Shown piece by piece: positions 27,973-35,774 of a DNA stretch of 64,000 nt. How positions within the stretch are numbered: the first letter of the stretch is position 1; each line of letters opens with the position of its first letter. The DNA lies in contig NZ_JAQTWL010000001.1 in the NCBI RefSeq assembly GCF_028689295.1, positions 1 through 64,000 of the forward strand, read 5' to 3'. The position numbers were made by a program, and so were the translations under genes. The notes under the pieces are model-generated. The model saw only the letters and a list, made by a program, of their open reading frames with translations. It was not told the DNA's origin and searched no databases. Origin of the DNA: Rhodoferax sp. Its GTDB lineage: Bacteria; Pseudomonadota; Gammaproteobacteria; Burkholderiales; Burkholderiaceae_C.

Positions 27973-29547
27973 TTATTTTTCCTGCGTTTCGCGACGCAGG
28001 GCAGGGAACAGGATCACGTCGCGGATGCTGCTGCTGTCGGTGAGCAACATCATCAGCCGGTCCAGGCCGACGCCGCAACCGCCGGTGGGCGGCATGCCGT
28101 ACTCCAGCGCGCGGATGAAGTCGTGGTCATAGTACATGGCCTCGTCGTCACCATCGTCCTTGGCGGCCACCTGGGCCTGGAAGCGGGCGGCTTGTTCTTC
28201 GGCGTCATTCAACTCCGAGAAACCATTGCCGAACTCGCGCCCGGTGATGTAGAGCTCGAAACGCTCTGTGACTTCCGGACGGGTGTCGTTGGCGCGTGCC
28301 AGGGGAGAAATTTCGGTCGGGTGCTCCATGATGAAGGTGGGCTGCCACAGCTGTTCTTCCACGGTCTCCTCAAAGTACAGCACCTGCAGGCTGGCCAGGC
28401 TGCGCGTCGAGATGTGATGCTTGGCCTCGGTGATGCCCAGCTTTGGCAGCACCGAGCGCAACCAGGCAGCGCTGTCCACTTTCAGGCCCGAACCGTTGTC
28501 GAGCATCTGACCCGCTTCGGTGTACTTGCAAATGGCTTCATGGATGGTCAGGCGCTCGAACGGCGGGGACAGATCCACCGCCCTTCCGCCGTAAGTCAGC
28601 TGCAGCGTGTCCACCGCCTTGTGGGCGGCATCGCGGATCAGCGCTTCGGTGAAGGTCATCAGGTCCTGGTAGTCCCAGTAGGCCGCATAGAACTCCATCA
28701 TGGTGAATTCGGGGTTGTGGCGCACGCTGATGCCTTCGTTGCGGAAGCTGCGGTTGATCTCGAACACGCGGTCAAAACCGCCGACGATCAGGCGCTTGAG
28801 GTACAACTCGGGCGCGATGCGCAGGAACATCTGCTGATCCAGCGCGTTATGGTGCGTGGTGAAGGGCTTGGCATTGGCACCGCCGGGGATCGGGTGCAGC
28901 ATGGGCGTTTCCACTTCCAGAAAGTCGTGCGCCACCATGAATTCGCGTATGCCGCTGACCGCCTTGCTGCGCGCGATGAAGCGATTTTTGGTCTCTTCAT
29001 CGGTCATGAGATCGACATAACGCTGGCGGTATTTGATCTCCTGGTCGGCCATGCCGTGAAACTTGTCGGGCATCGGCCGCAGGCTCTTGGTCAGCAGGCG
29101 GATGCTGCTGGCGTGAATCGACAGCTCGCCGGTTTTGGTCTTGAAGACCAGGCCTTCGGCTGCCACGATGTCGCCCAGGTCCCAATGCTTGAAGGCCGCA
29201 TAGATGTCTTCACCCACATCGTCGCGCTTGATGTAGATCTGGATTCTTCCCGTGCTGTCCTGCAGCGTGGCAAAACTGGCCTTGCCCATGACGCGCTTGA
29301 GCATCATGCGCCCGGCCAACTTGGCTGTTGCGCCTTGTTCGATCAGACCTTCCGGGGTTTGCCCGGCGTGGGCGGCAAACAGGTCGGCGGCATGGTCGGT
29401 CGGCTTGAAATCGTTCGGAAAGGCGGGGCCCTTGCCCTCGGTCTGAGCCTGGCGCAGGGCTTTGAGTTTTTCGCGCCGCTCCAGAATCAACTGGTTTTCG
29501 TCCTGTGCCATCGGACTGGGTGCGGCGGCGGTGGTGTGGTCAGACAT
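27973..29547 (-). CDS. lysS: Lysyl-tRNA synthetase, class II
   Basis: 524 residues from ATG 29547 ([10 protein letters not shown]). An N-terminal OB-fold anticodon-binding domain (about 60-160) is followed by the class II core: motif 2 in [20 protein letters not shown] and motif 3 in [13 protein letters not shown]. The first 25 residues are a poorly conserved extension. Cytoplasmic and essential. Confidence 0.97.
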   Translation of the reverse strand: MSDHTTAAAPSPMAQDENQLILERREKLKALRQAQTEGKGPAFPNDFKPTDHAADLFAAHAGQTPEGLIEQGATAKLAGRMMLKRVMGKASFATLQDSTGRIQIYIKRDDVGEDIYAAFKHWDLGDIVAAEGLVFKTKTGELSIHASSIRLLTKSLRPMPDKFHGMADQEIKYRQRYVDLMTDEETKNRFIARSKAVSGIREFMVAHDFLEVETPMLHPIPGGANAKPFTTHHNALDQQMFLRIAPELYLKRLIVGGFDRVFEINRSFRNEGISVRHNPEFTMMEFYAAYWDYQDLMTFTEALIRDAAHKAVDTLQLTYGGRAVDLSPPFERLTIHEAICKYTEAGQMLDNGSGLKVDSAAWLRSVLPKLGITEAKHHISTRSLASLQVLYFEETVEEQLWQPTFIMEHPTEISPLARANDTRPEVTERFELYITGREFGNGFSELNDAEEQAARFQAQVAAKDDGDDEAMYYDHDFIRALEYGMPPTGGCGVGLDRLMMLLTDSSSIRDVILFPALRRETQEK

Positions 29548-29689
29548 GTGGGGCAATCTATAAAAGCAGCCAAAGGATCGCCAGCAAGGCAGATAGAGGT
29601 TTGGCAAAGCCTCGTATTTTAAGAGCTTGAGGGCTCACCGTTATGCCGCCGCTATGATGCGCACTGCTTTACAACAGCGCATTGGTGCC

Positions 29690-30256
29690 ATGCTTTATCA
29701 GATTGTTTCTTTGTTGCTCGAGGTGGTCGCAGGCATTGTCAGCGGTGCCTGCCTGCTGCGGCTGTACATGCAGGCGCTGCGCGTGTCCATGTCGGCGCGT
29801 TCGGGCAACCCGCTGGGGCGGTTTGTGTTTGCCCTGACCGACTGGATCGTCTTGCCGCTGCGGCGCGTGTTGCCTGCGCTCGGCGTGCTCGACAGCGCCA
29901 GCCTGGTGGCTGCCTTTTTGTTGCAACTGGCCAAGTTTGCCTTGCTGTGGCTGCTCGCCGGCGCGGGTGGCGGGCTGTTTGCGTTGCCCGTATTGGCGCT
30001 GTTCGGCTTGCTGGGCATGGCCATTTCTGGCATGACGGTGGCGGTGATTGTTTATGCCGTGCTGTCCTGGGTGCCCGCGCCATCGGTCCTCAGCGAGGTG
30101 ATGGCGCGTCTGGTCGAACCCCTGTTGCGACCCATTCAGCGCGTGGTGCCGCTGGTGGGTGGCATTGACCTGTCGCCACTGGTGCTGCTGCTGGTGCTGC
30201 AAATGGCGGCGATCGTCCTGGGGAACCTGCAGGCGTTGGTCTTGCGTATGGGGTGA
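29690..30256 (+). CDS. YggT family membrane protein
   Basis: 188 residues with two YGGT repeats, each a helical pair with a loop RxxxPLRRVLP / PLLRPIQRVVP (about 55-65 and 145-156). Start at ATG 29690 (MLYQIVSLLLEVV). The family lies in the inner membrane and has been tied to osmotic stress and cell-division septum positioning in other bacteria; its biochemical role is unknown. It is divergent from lysS and ends at a strong terminator. Confidence 0.9.
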   Translation: MLYQIVSLLLEVVAGIVSGACLLRLYMQALRVSMSARSGNPLGRFVFALTDWIVLPLRRVLPALGVLDSASLVAAFLLQLAKFALLWLLAGAGGGLFALPVLALFGLLGMAISGMTVAVIVYAVLSWVPAPSVLSEVMARLVEPLLRPIQRVVPLVGGIDLSPLVLLLVLQMAAIVLGNLQALVLRMG

Positions 30257-30277
30257 GCGCTGCCAGGGATAAAAAAG

Positions 30278-30308
30278 GCCCGCTGACTTTGCAATCAGCG
30301 GGCTTTTT
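30278..30308 (+). terminator. Bidirectional terminator between yggT and the DEAD-box gene
   Basis: GCCCGCTGA/TCAGCGGGC is a 9-bp stem, with A-run on one side and TTTTT on the other, between two convergent genes. Confidence 0.88.
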
Positions 30309-30324
30309 CGGATGACGGGGTCAG

Positions 30325-32214
30325 TTAGCGATCGGTTTTGGAAAAGCGCTTTTGCGCGTCACGTGGCACGAACACCTTGCCACCACCGGCGGGTTTGGCA
30401 AACGCCGGTTTGCCGAACGCGGGTTTGCGGGTGGCAAAATCACCGCGCGGAGCGGCACTGGTGTTGCGGTCGCCGGCAAAGCGGTCGTTGAAGCCACCCT
30501 TGCGCTCGTAGCTGAAGCCTTCGCGAGGGGCGCTTTCACGCGGTGCAAAAGAGCGTTCTTCACGGCCAGCAAAACCGCCGCCGTTGCCCTGGTAGTTGCC
30601 TGCCCCGACCATGCGCGGTCCGCCGGCATTTCTGTCGGCGAAGCCACCACGCGGGGCATCGAAGTTGCCGCGAGGCGCATCAAAACCACCGGTGCGACCA
30701 CCACCGCCAAATTTGCGGTCACGGCCGTTGAAATCACCGCCGCCACGGCTGTCGCGACCGCCAAAATTACCGGGGCGCGACTCGGGAGCACGTTGTTTGG
30801 GCTCCAGACCGGGAATGGTTTCGGCCTTGATCGGCTGGCGGCTGTAGGCTTCGATATCAAAAATCTTGCGGCGGTCGCGCAGCTCGGCAAACGTGACGGC
30901 CAGACCATCACGCCCGGCGCGGCCGGTGCGGCCGATGCGGTGGGTGTAGTCTTCAGCTTTCATGGGCAGGCCAAAGTTGAACACGTGGGTCACGGTCGGC
31001 ACATCCAGGCCGCGGGCTGCCACATCGGTGGCCACCAGAATTTGCACTTGGCCCTGGCGCAATGCCATCAAGCGGCGGTTGCGCAGGCCCTGGCTCAAAG
31101 CGCCGTGCAAGGCGACCGCATCGAAGCCCTCTTGCTGCAGGTCGTTGGCCAGACCGTCACACTCGATCTGGGTGCTGGCAAAGACAATCGCCTGGTTGAT
31201 GGTGCTGTCGCGCAGCCAGTGGTCGAGCAATTTGCGTTTGTGCTGGGCGTTGTCGGCCCAGAACAGCACCTGCTTGATGTTGGCGTGTTTTTCCTGCGGA
31301 CTGTCGATGGTGATGCGCTGGGGCTCTCGCATGACGCGGGCGGCCAGTTGCTGAATGCGCGGCGCAAAGGTGGCGCTGAACATCATGGTTTGCTTGCGGC
31401 CAATGGTGAGTTGGTTGATTTCAGCCAGATCGTCCGAGAAGCCCAGGTCGAGCATGCGGTCAGCCTCATCGACCACAAGGAATTGCACCTGGTCGAGCTT
31501 GATTTGCATTGAGCGTTGCAGGTCGAGCAGGCGGCCCGGGGTGGCCACCACCAGATTGGCGTTTTGCAACTTGGCAATCTGCAACTGGTAAGGCATACCG
31601 CCGACGATGTTGGCCACGCGCAGGCCGCGGCAATGCTGCACCAGGTCGATGGCGTCGTGCGCCACTTGTTGGGCCAGTTCACGCGTCGGGCACACAATCA
31701 GGGCGCCGGGGGTGGGGGCACTGAAGTGGCGCGGGTTGGTCGGGTCCTTGCGCTTGGCGCGTTTCGGGGGTGCTTCACCCTTGGCAGCGGCTTCAGCCAC
31801 AGCGCGTTCGTATTCGGCGCGGGCGTCGATTTCAACTTGTTCTTGCTGTTTGAGCAAGGTATGCAGCACCGGCAACAGGAAGGCGGCTGTTTTGCCGCTG
31901 CCAGTCTGGCTGGAGACCATCAAGTCGATGAAGCGGGCGCTGTTGCCGTCGTCACTGACACCTTGCATGGCCAGCGGAATGGTCTTGAGCTGCACCGTGG
32001 TGGGCTGGGTAAAGCCCAGGTCTTTGACCGCCTGGATCAGTTCCGGGGCCAGGCCCAGCGTGACAAAGCCGTTGGGAATGTCGGCTGCGACCGGGGCAGC
32101 AACTTCAGCGTCAGCCTCGGTGGCGTCAACGACGTCGTGGGGCAGCAGGTTGATGTCGTTGGAGATAACTTCGGCAGACGAGAGTTCGCCAGCCGCTAAA
32201 GTAGCGTCAGTCAT
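30325..32214 (-). CDS. DEAD-box RNA helicase with a Gly/Arg-rich tail
   Basis: 629 residues from ATG 32214, with AGGA 7 bases before it. Helicase motifs are complete: Q-motif (GFTQPTTVQLKTIP), I (SSQTGSGKT), Ia (PTRELAQQ), DEAD in VVDEADRMLD, SAT (MMFSATFAP) and the HRIGRTGRAGR motif VI. A basic insert of about 45 residues lies between motifs I and Ia, as in other Burkholderiales RhlE-type enzymes. The last 160 residues are low-complexity RNA-binding repeats (FDAPRGNFDAPRGG, KPAFGKPAFAKPA). Likely roles are ribosome assembly, mRNA decay or cold adaptation. The leader carries a terminator-like hairpin. Confidence 0.94.
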   Translation of the reverse strand: MTDATLAAGELSSAEVISNDINLLPHDVVDATEADAEVAAPVAADIPNGFVTLGLAPELIQAVKDLGFTQPTTVQLKTIPLAMQGVSDDGNSARFIDLMVSSQTGSGKTAAFLLPVLHTLLKQQEQVEIDARAEYERAVAEAAAKGEAPPKRAKRKDPTNPRHFSAPTPGALIVCPTRELAQQVAHDAIDLVQHCRGLRVANIVGGMPYQLQIAKLQNANLVVATPGRLLDLQRSMQIKLDQVQFLVVDEADRMLDLGFSDDLAEINQLTIGRKQTMMFSATFAPRIQQLAARVMREPQRITIDSPQEKHANIKQVLFWADNAQHKRKLLDHWLRDSTINQAIVFASTQIECDGLANDLQQEGFDAVALHGALSQGLRNRRLMALRQGQVQILVATDVAARGLDVPTVTHVFNFGLPMKAEDYTHRIGRTGRAGRDGLAVTFAELRDRRKIFDIEAYSRQPIKAETIPGLEPKQRAPESRPGNFGGRDSRGGGDFNGRDRKFGGGGRTGGFDAPRGNFDAPRGGFADRNAGGPRMVGAGNYQGNGGGFAGREERSFAPRESAPREGFSYERKGGFNDRFAGDRNTSAAPRGDFATRKPAFGKPAFAKPAGGGKVFVPRDAQKRFSKTDR

Positions 32215-32224
32215 GAAATATCCT

Positions 32225-32264
32225 AAAAAACGAAGAGCGCCGCAAGTTGTGCGGCTGCTCCGTT
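32225..32264 (-). promoter_or_regulatory. Terminator-like hairpin in the helicase leader (possible attenuator)
   Basis: On the minus strand GCCGCA/TGCGGC around a 5-base loop extends outward with bulges (GAG/CTC, AACG/CGTT) and runs into TTTTTT, directly followed by the AGGA ribosome-binding site and the ATG. A terminator inside a leader, before the start codon, suggests regulated read-through. Confidence 0.5.
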
Positions 32265-32627
32265 CATGGTTAAAAAACATCAACCATCAAACGGAACCGG
32301 CTCTGACTCAGCTAGGTGAGTGCGTCGAGAAGCTGGGAGGTCTTTTTAAGGCAGGTTGAAAACAACCTGGCACGAGACCCAGTGAATGTTGGGAGATGTA
32401 CAAAATACGCTGTGATTTCAGCGAAGCCGCAAATTATGCCACAGATTCTGGTTTCTACTGCGTTGGCACGCCAAACGGTCATGGTTCAGTTTGAACGAAG
32501 GGTGTTACAAATTTGTTCGCGCGGGTTATGGCACCGTAATCTGCGTAAGGAGTCCTGAAAACAGAGGCAAGATAAATCTGGTGTTTTATCGTAAATTGAC
32601 GCCGTTTTTCGATCTGAGTATTCTGGT

Positions 32628-32663
32628 GATCGTTAGCTATGTGAGTGAACCTGGCTAACGATC
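32628..32663. repeat. 10-bp perfect inverted repeat at the island edge
   Basis: GATCGTTAGC and GCTAACGATC face each other across 16 bases. It has no T-run and lies about 70 bp upstream of the predicted -35 of the PanA-like gene. It may be a protein-binding site for the pair or a trace of recombination; there is not enough to choose. Confidence 0.5.
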
Positions 32664-32731
32664 CCTACTTGATTTGTTGTTTGTTTATAGCGGCATCCAT
32701 CAGAAATTCATGGCTTCTGCCATAAAATTCG

Positions 32732-32759
32732 TTGAAGTTCAAGGGTTAAGCCCCATAAT
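32732..32759 (+). promoter_or_regulatory. Predicted sigma-70 promoter giving a leaderless panA-like mRNA
   Basis: TTGAAG and CATAAT with 16-bp spacing. Transcription should start about 7 bases after the -10, at or beside the ATG at 32767. No ribosome-binding site precedes that ATG, which fits a leaderless message. Confidence 0.5.
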
Positions 32760-32766
32760 TCGCAAT

Positions 32767-33252
32767 ATGGCCACTTACAGCACAAGCCTCGTCGCTAACG
32801 CCTTCTTATACAAGGCGCGGCAAAGCGGTGTCCAAATCTCACACATGAAGTTGCAGAAGATGGTTTTCTTCATGCACGCATGGAGTCTTGCTTCCATCGG
32901 TGCGAGTTATGTGAACGAACGGCCGGAAGCATGGCCCTATGGCCCCGTCTTCGATACTTTGTATCACGAGTTGAAGAGCTTCGGTTCGCGCAACATTGAT
33001 GCATACCTGATGCAAATGAACTCCGAAACTGGAGAGCGGCAGGCTCTGGTTCCGGTCTTTTCAGACAGCGCATTTTGGGGGCTACTAGAACAAGTTTGGA
33101 ATCGTTACAGCTCATTCTCAGCCCTCCAGCTATCTGCGCTGACGCATGAGGCGGGCGGCCCCTGGGATCAGGCGCGTCAGACATGTGCTGGGTGGCTTCC
33201 AGACGAAGCCGTTCGCGATTACTACAGGCCACAAATCCCGCATGTCAACTGA
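32767..33252 (+). CDS. Panacea-domain (SocA/DUF4065-like) protein, candidate antitoxin
   Basis: 161 residues from the ATG at 32767 (MATYSTSLVANAFLYKA). Panacea signatures are in order: KLQKMVFFMHAWSLA at 28-42, EAWPYGPVFDTLYHELK at 54-70, and LSALTHEAGGPWDQAR at 122-137. Proteins with this domain include Caulobacter SocA, phage GepA and PanA antitoxins that neutralise many unrelated toxins. It overlaps the next gene by 11 bp, which is typical of toxin-antitoxin operons. An upstream ATG at 32710 would add 19 residues with no family likeness. The antitoxin role is inferred from domain plus partner. Confidence 0.82.
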   Translation: MATYSTSLVANAFLYKARQSGVQISHMKLQKMVFFMHAWSLASIGASYVNERPEAWPYGPVFDTLYHELKSFGSRNIDAYLMQMNSETGERQALVPVFSDSAFWGLLEQVWNRYSSFSALQLSALTHEAGGPWDQARQTCAGWLPDEAVRDYYRPQIPHVN

Positions 33253-33694
33253 CTCCGGATTGGGAGGCGAACCGGCCACCGCTCCCACTGGCGCAGCGCA
33301 AATAGTACCGCCCATCAAAGCACCGTCTAAAAAATTTTGGCAGTTTGGACAAGAGCGGGATGAGCGCAAGCAGATCGAAAAAGATGGCTCCCAAAGCCAC
33401 AATGTTCGTCGCTTGGCAGCGTACGGCGGTGTCGTTGTCTCTGCGATCTTGTACTTGGCAGGCTTGGGAGTTATTGCTCTATTTCTCGGATTGATCCCCG
33501 GTCACGGAAGAGTTGACCCGTCGATGTGGCATATTGTTGTGGCCGTGCTGGTTGCGCTGTTCACCGTCCCCACGGTACTGGTGATTGCGATCCTCAAGGT
33601 GACATCGCCGAGCCATGCAAGTGAATTGCCGACAACGGCGCATGAGGCCCTCGGGAAGATGTTTGAAAAGGTCGTAGACAAGATATGCGGCTGA
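33242..33694 (+). CDS. Two-helix membrane protein, candidate PanT-like toxin
   Basis: 150 residues from the ATG at 33242, which lies inside the end of the Panacea gene. The N-terminal 57 residues are polar and charged (GQERDERKQIEKDG), followed by two strong transmembrane segments at about 61-84 and 96-119, a short loop, and a C-terminal amphipathic tail (HEALGKMFEKVVDKICG). PanA antitoxins are known to pair with membrane-acting toxins of this general build, but this sequence matches no toxin family I recognise. It ends 5 bp before a strong terminator, so the two genes form a closed operon. Confidence 0.65.
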   Translation: MSTDSGLGGEPATAPTGAAQIVPPIKAPSKKFWQFGQERDERKQIEKDGSQSHNVRRLAAYGGVVVSAILYLAGLGVIALFLGLIPGHGRVDPSMWHIVVAVLVALFTVPTVLVIAILKVTSPSHASELPTTAHEALGKMFEKVVDKICG

Positions 33695-33699
33695 GCTAA

Positions 33700-33718
33700 C
33701 CCGCCTAGGCGGGTTTTT
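33700..33718 (+). terminator. Terminator of the PanAT-like operon
   Basis: CCCGCCTAGGCGGG is a perfect 14-base palindrome followed by TTTTT. Its T-run includes the stop codon of the convergent transposase gene. Confidence 0.88.
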
Positions 33719-34553
33719 ATTGCCCCATCGTGTCCATCATCATCACGATGTCTTCCATATCCCAAAGGAAGTCAGCAACACCCGCCTCCATCGCTGGTGT
33801 CGTCTTGATCGAAGTGTGAATCTTGACAAAGTTGTAAACCATGAAATAGAAGCTGACTGCGTGCATGTGGTTTTGCAGCTTCTTGCTGAATGCGTTAGTC
33901 AGCCGCGTGAACCTGCGCATCCCCATCCGCATGGAAAGATTGGCCCGCTCCACATGCGATGTACTGATGTGGTCCGCGTCTGGATTGCCATAGACCCGGA
34001 GCTTTTCGCAGCTTGTCATCGTTGCCGGGCTGTAGCGGCGTTTTGATTCTTTCAAGCCTTCATCGGCATAGGTCTTGTTGAGCACGCCATAGTCCACCTT
34101 GCCCTTGAAAGCGTGCTCTACTGCTTCTGGATAGACCCTGAGACCATCGGTACTCAGTTGGACCCGAACAGCCAGGCGCGAAGCCAGGTCATCCATGAAT
34201 TCATAGGCGCATTCGCGGCTGCGGGTACCCACCAGCCAGCAAGGCATCAGCTTGGTTTCCGGGTCAATCGCAGTGAACGTGTAGCAGTCACCGTTTCCAT
34301 TTTCGTCGTCGGCAGGGACGTTCTTTTGCTTCATGCCGATGAAGCTCCAGATTTCGTCAACTTGAACTTTCTTGATCGTGAGTTTGCGCATGGTGCGATC
34401 TTGGTACAGAGCGCAGGCTTCGCCAGCGTCGGCCAGCAGTTTGAGGATGGTGTTCTTACTTTTGCCGGTGATGCGCGACGCTGCATTGATGCCTATACCC
34501 TCTGATAGAGCATTCAGGATTTGTACGCGGTCTTGGGTGGAGAGCTTGTTCAT
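33717..34553 (-). CDS. IS1-like DDE transposase
   Basis: 278 residues from ATG 34553 (MNKLSTQDRVQILNALSEG). An N-terminal helix-turn-helix (INAASRITGKSKNTILKLL) leads into a catalytic core with Asp66 in QVDEIWSFIG, Asp136 in LSTDGLRVY and Glu202 in SHVERANLSMRMG, a plausible DDE triad as in IS1/IS1595-like enzymes. The frame is intact. No terminal inverted repeats or target duplication can be seen, and the 3' end abuts the PanAT terminator exactly. It may be a single-copy, non-mobile or degenerate element. A strong promoter and an operator-like palindrome lie directly upstream. Confidence 0.85.
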   Translation of the reverse strand: MNKLSTQDRVQILNALSEGIGINAASRITGKSKNTILKLLADAGEACALYQDRTMRKLTIKKVQVDEIWSFIGMKQKNVPADDENGNGDCYTFTAIDPETKLMPCWLVGTRSRECAYEFMDDLASRLAVRVQLSTDGLRVYPEAVEHAFKGKVDYGVLNKTYADEGLKESKRRYSPATMTSCEKLRVYGNPDADHISTSHVERANLSMRMGMRRFTRLTNAFSKKLQNHMHAVSFYFMVYNFVKIHTSIKTTPAMEAGVADFLWDMEDIVMMMDTMGQ

Positions 34554-34578
34554 GTTACTGGCACCTTTATTAAAGTGA

Positions 34579-34606
34579 ATTATATGCCAGAGTGAAAGAA
34601 AGTCAA
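34579..34606 (-). promoter_or_regulatory. Near-consensus sigma-70 promoter of the transposase gene
   Basis: On the minus strand TTGACT (34601-34606) and TATAAT (34579-34584) stand 16 bp apart. A near-perfect palindrome CACCTTTATTAAAGTG at 34562-34577 lies right after the -10, over the transcription start, and could be an autoregulatory operator. Such a strong promoter is unusual for a transposase. Confidence 0.7.
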
Positions 34607-34671
34607 GAAACAAACGAGAACAAAAGAGCCTCGTTAAATAAACGACTAAATTTATATGCGCGAAGCGGAAC

Positions 34672-34790
34672 GCTCACCACAGAACGGGGTGAGCCTTAGC
34701 CGTAAAAGCAGGGCTTGACCGTAGCCAAGCCCTGATGTAGCATTCGAGAGCTACCTAGTCAGTCTAATAAAGTTCGCTGGATGCTATCCA
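34672..34790. other. Run of four small hairpins (possible structured RNA or 3' UTR)
   Basis: Four perfect stem-loops in 120 bases: GCTCACC/GGTGAGC at 34672-34694, CAGGGCTTG/CAAGCCCTG at 34709-34734, GTAGC/GCTAC at 34737-34754 and TGGAT/ATCCA at about 34778-34790. On the minus strand the second is followed by CTTTT and may terminate the winged-helix gene that ends at 34806. The clustering is denser than a single terminator needs. Confidence 0.5.
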
Positions 34791-34805
34791 TGCTCCCTCC
34801 AATCT

Positions 34806-35336
34806 TTACTTAGTGCCCTTGTTCGGGCTTGGTTGCAAATTGAAAGCCTCAGTGTGTTGCGCACTGAGGTTTTCGCCTTTTATGGAAAGGGAATACCTAT
34901 TTGGTGTACTCCCCTTCCCCTCAAAAGTTCTGACGATCTTCCCGTCTTCTACCAGCTTAGCCAACTCTGCGGAGATACGAGCTTTGGGAGATTTGCCAGC
35001 AACCTCATAACCGCTAGCCGCCATTACGTCATGAACCAGTGGTGCGGTGAACTCTTGAGAACCCAATTTAGAAACCACAGCCCAAACGTCACTCGGAAAA
35101 GTACTCGTAGTTGTTGTCACAGAAAATTTCGAAAGGTCGATGACGCCTTTCATATCTGTAGCTACTTGTGGCGCAGGGATGACACGTTGCGATTCAGCAA
35201 CAACGGTAGATTTTTTCGCTTTTGAAACAAGGTATTCAAGGACGGCCTCTTCTTTAATGAGGTCTATGCGAGTCTTCTCAATTTTTTCTTTTAGTTCTTC
35301 AATCTCATTCTGGATAGAGCTATGAATTGCAGTCAT
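34806..35336 (-). CDS. Coiled-coil plus winged-helix-like protein, unknown function
   Basis: 176 residues. Residues 5-45 form a charged coiled coil (EIEELKEKIEKTRIDLIKEE). After a Ser/Thr-rich linker, residues 80-155 look like a winged helix: helix-turn-helix TAPLVHDVMAASGYEVAGKSPKARISAELAKL, then DGKIVRTFEGKGSTPNRYSL as the wing. Such proteins bind DNA as dimers. No family is recognised. A strong own promoter precedes it and no operon partner is evident. It lies in the accessory island between the transposase and a small Lys/Gly-rich protein; it could be a local regulator. Confidence 0.68.
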   Translation of the reverse strand: MTAIHSSIQNEIEELKEKIEKTRIDLIKEEAVLEYLVSKAKKSTVVAESQRVIPAPQVATDMKGVIDLSKFSVTTTTSTFPSDVWAVVSKLGSQEFTAPLVHDVMAASGYEVAGKSPKARISAELAKLVEDGKIVRTFEGKGSTPNRYSLSIKGENLSAQHTEAFNLQPSPNKGTK

Positions 35337-35377
35337 TTGAACCGTCCTTGCCTATCGGCGTTGCTACTAATACGAAA

Positions 35378-35406
35378 ATTATAGATGAAACACAAACGAT
35401 ACACAA
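35378..35406 (-). promoter_or_regulatory. Sigma-70 promoter of the winged-helix gene
   Basis: On the minus strand TTGTGT (35401-35406) and a perfect TATAAT (35378-35383) with 17-bp spacing, 42 bp before the start codon. Confidence 0.7.
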
Positions 35407-35437
35407 GAGACTAAATACATTTAAATCGAAACGAAAA

Positions 35438-35465
35438 AGCAAAAGCCCGCACTTGGCGGGCTTTG
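35438..35465 (-). terminator. Terminator after the small Lys/Gly-rich gene
   Basis: AAAGCCCGC/GCGGGCTTT around a short loop. On the minus strand it is followed by TGCTTTTTCG, 20 bp past the stop codon at 35484. Confidence 0.75.
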
Positions 35466-35483
35466 CAATTGATTGCACCACAG

Positions 35484-35687
35484 TTATTTCTGCCATCGGG
35501 CCTGTGCTGCTTTCTTGGCTAACTCTGATCTCTCTTCCTCGGAAAGCTCGGCCATGCGCTTAGCGCCCCCTTTTAGCCCGCCCTTGCGGCTGTTCTCCTG
35601 CCTGGGCGTAGTCACAGGCTTAGGCTTCTCCCCCGTAGCTTGCTGAACCACGTCAAAAGCAACTTGGGTGAAATCTTTTTTAGTCAT
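35484..35687 (-). CDS. Small Lys/Gly-rich conserved protein (KGG motif)
   Basis: 67 residues starting MTKKDFTQVAFDVVQQATGE and holding RKGGLKGGAKRMAELSEEERSELAKKAAQARW. The block resembles short histone H1-like/KGG-type proteins that are common in proteobacterial accessory DNA, and the basic, Ala-rich end is compatible with nucleic-acid binding. Function is unknown. It has its own terminator, and is the last gene of the island before orn. Confidence 0.72.
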   Translation of the reverse strand: MTKKDFTQVAFDVVQQATGEKPKPVTTPRQENSRKGGLKGGAKRMAELSEEERSELAKKAAQARWQK

Positions 35688-35774
35688 ACCGCTACGATAG
35701 CAGACTGATCTGTTTCAGGCTATGGTTTGTAACTTTTGAGATTTTCAAAGTGAACCATGACCCGCCAAACTCGA

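Larger units (their letters stand above)
32215..32766. other. Non-coding stretch between the helicase and the PanA-like gene
   Basis: No gene is supported. It holds the helicase leader hairpin (32225-32264), a perfect 7-bp hairpin CAGGTTG/CAACCTG at 32352-32369, a 10-bp inverted repeat at 32628-32663, and the promoter of the toxin-antitoxin-like pair. Base composition turns AT-rich from about 32550, the apparent left edge of an accessory island. Confidence 0.6.

Noticed and set aside
27682-29622. 646-codon open frame on the plus strand opposite lysS
   Set aside because: Antisense to a clear lysyl-tRNA synthetase; composition typical of a mirror frame and no motif.
32628-32663. Possible third attC site
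   Set aside because: The GCTAACG/CGTTAGC ends look attractive, but the arms are perfectly complementary, there is no inner second stem or bulged base, and no gene stop overlaps it.
33700-34620. A complete insertion sequence with ends
   Set aside because: The transposase frame is intact, but I could not find matching terminal inverted repeats or a target duplication, so only the gene is annotated.
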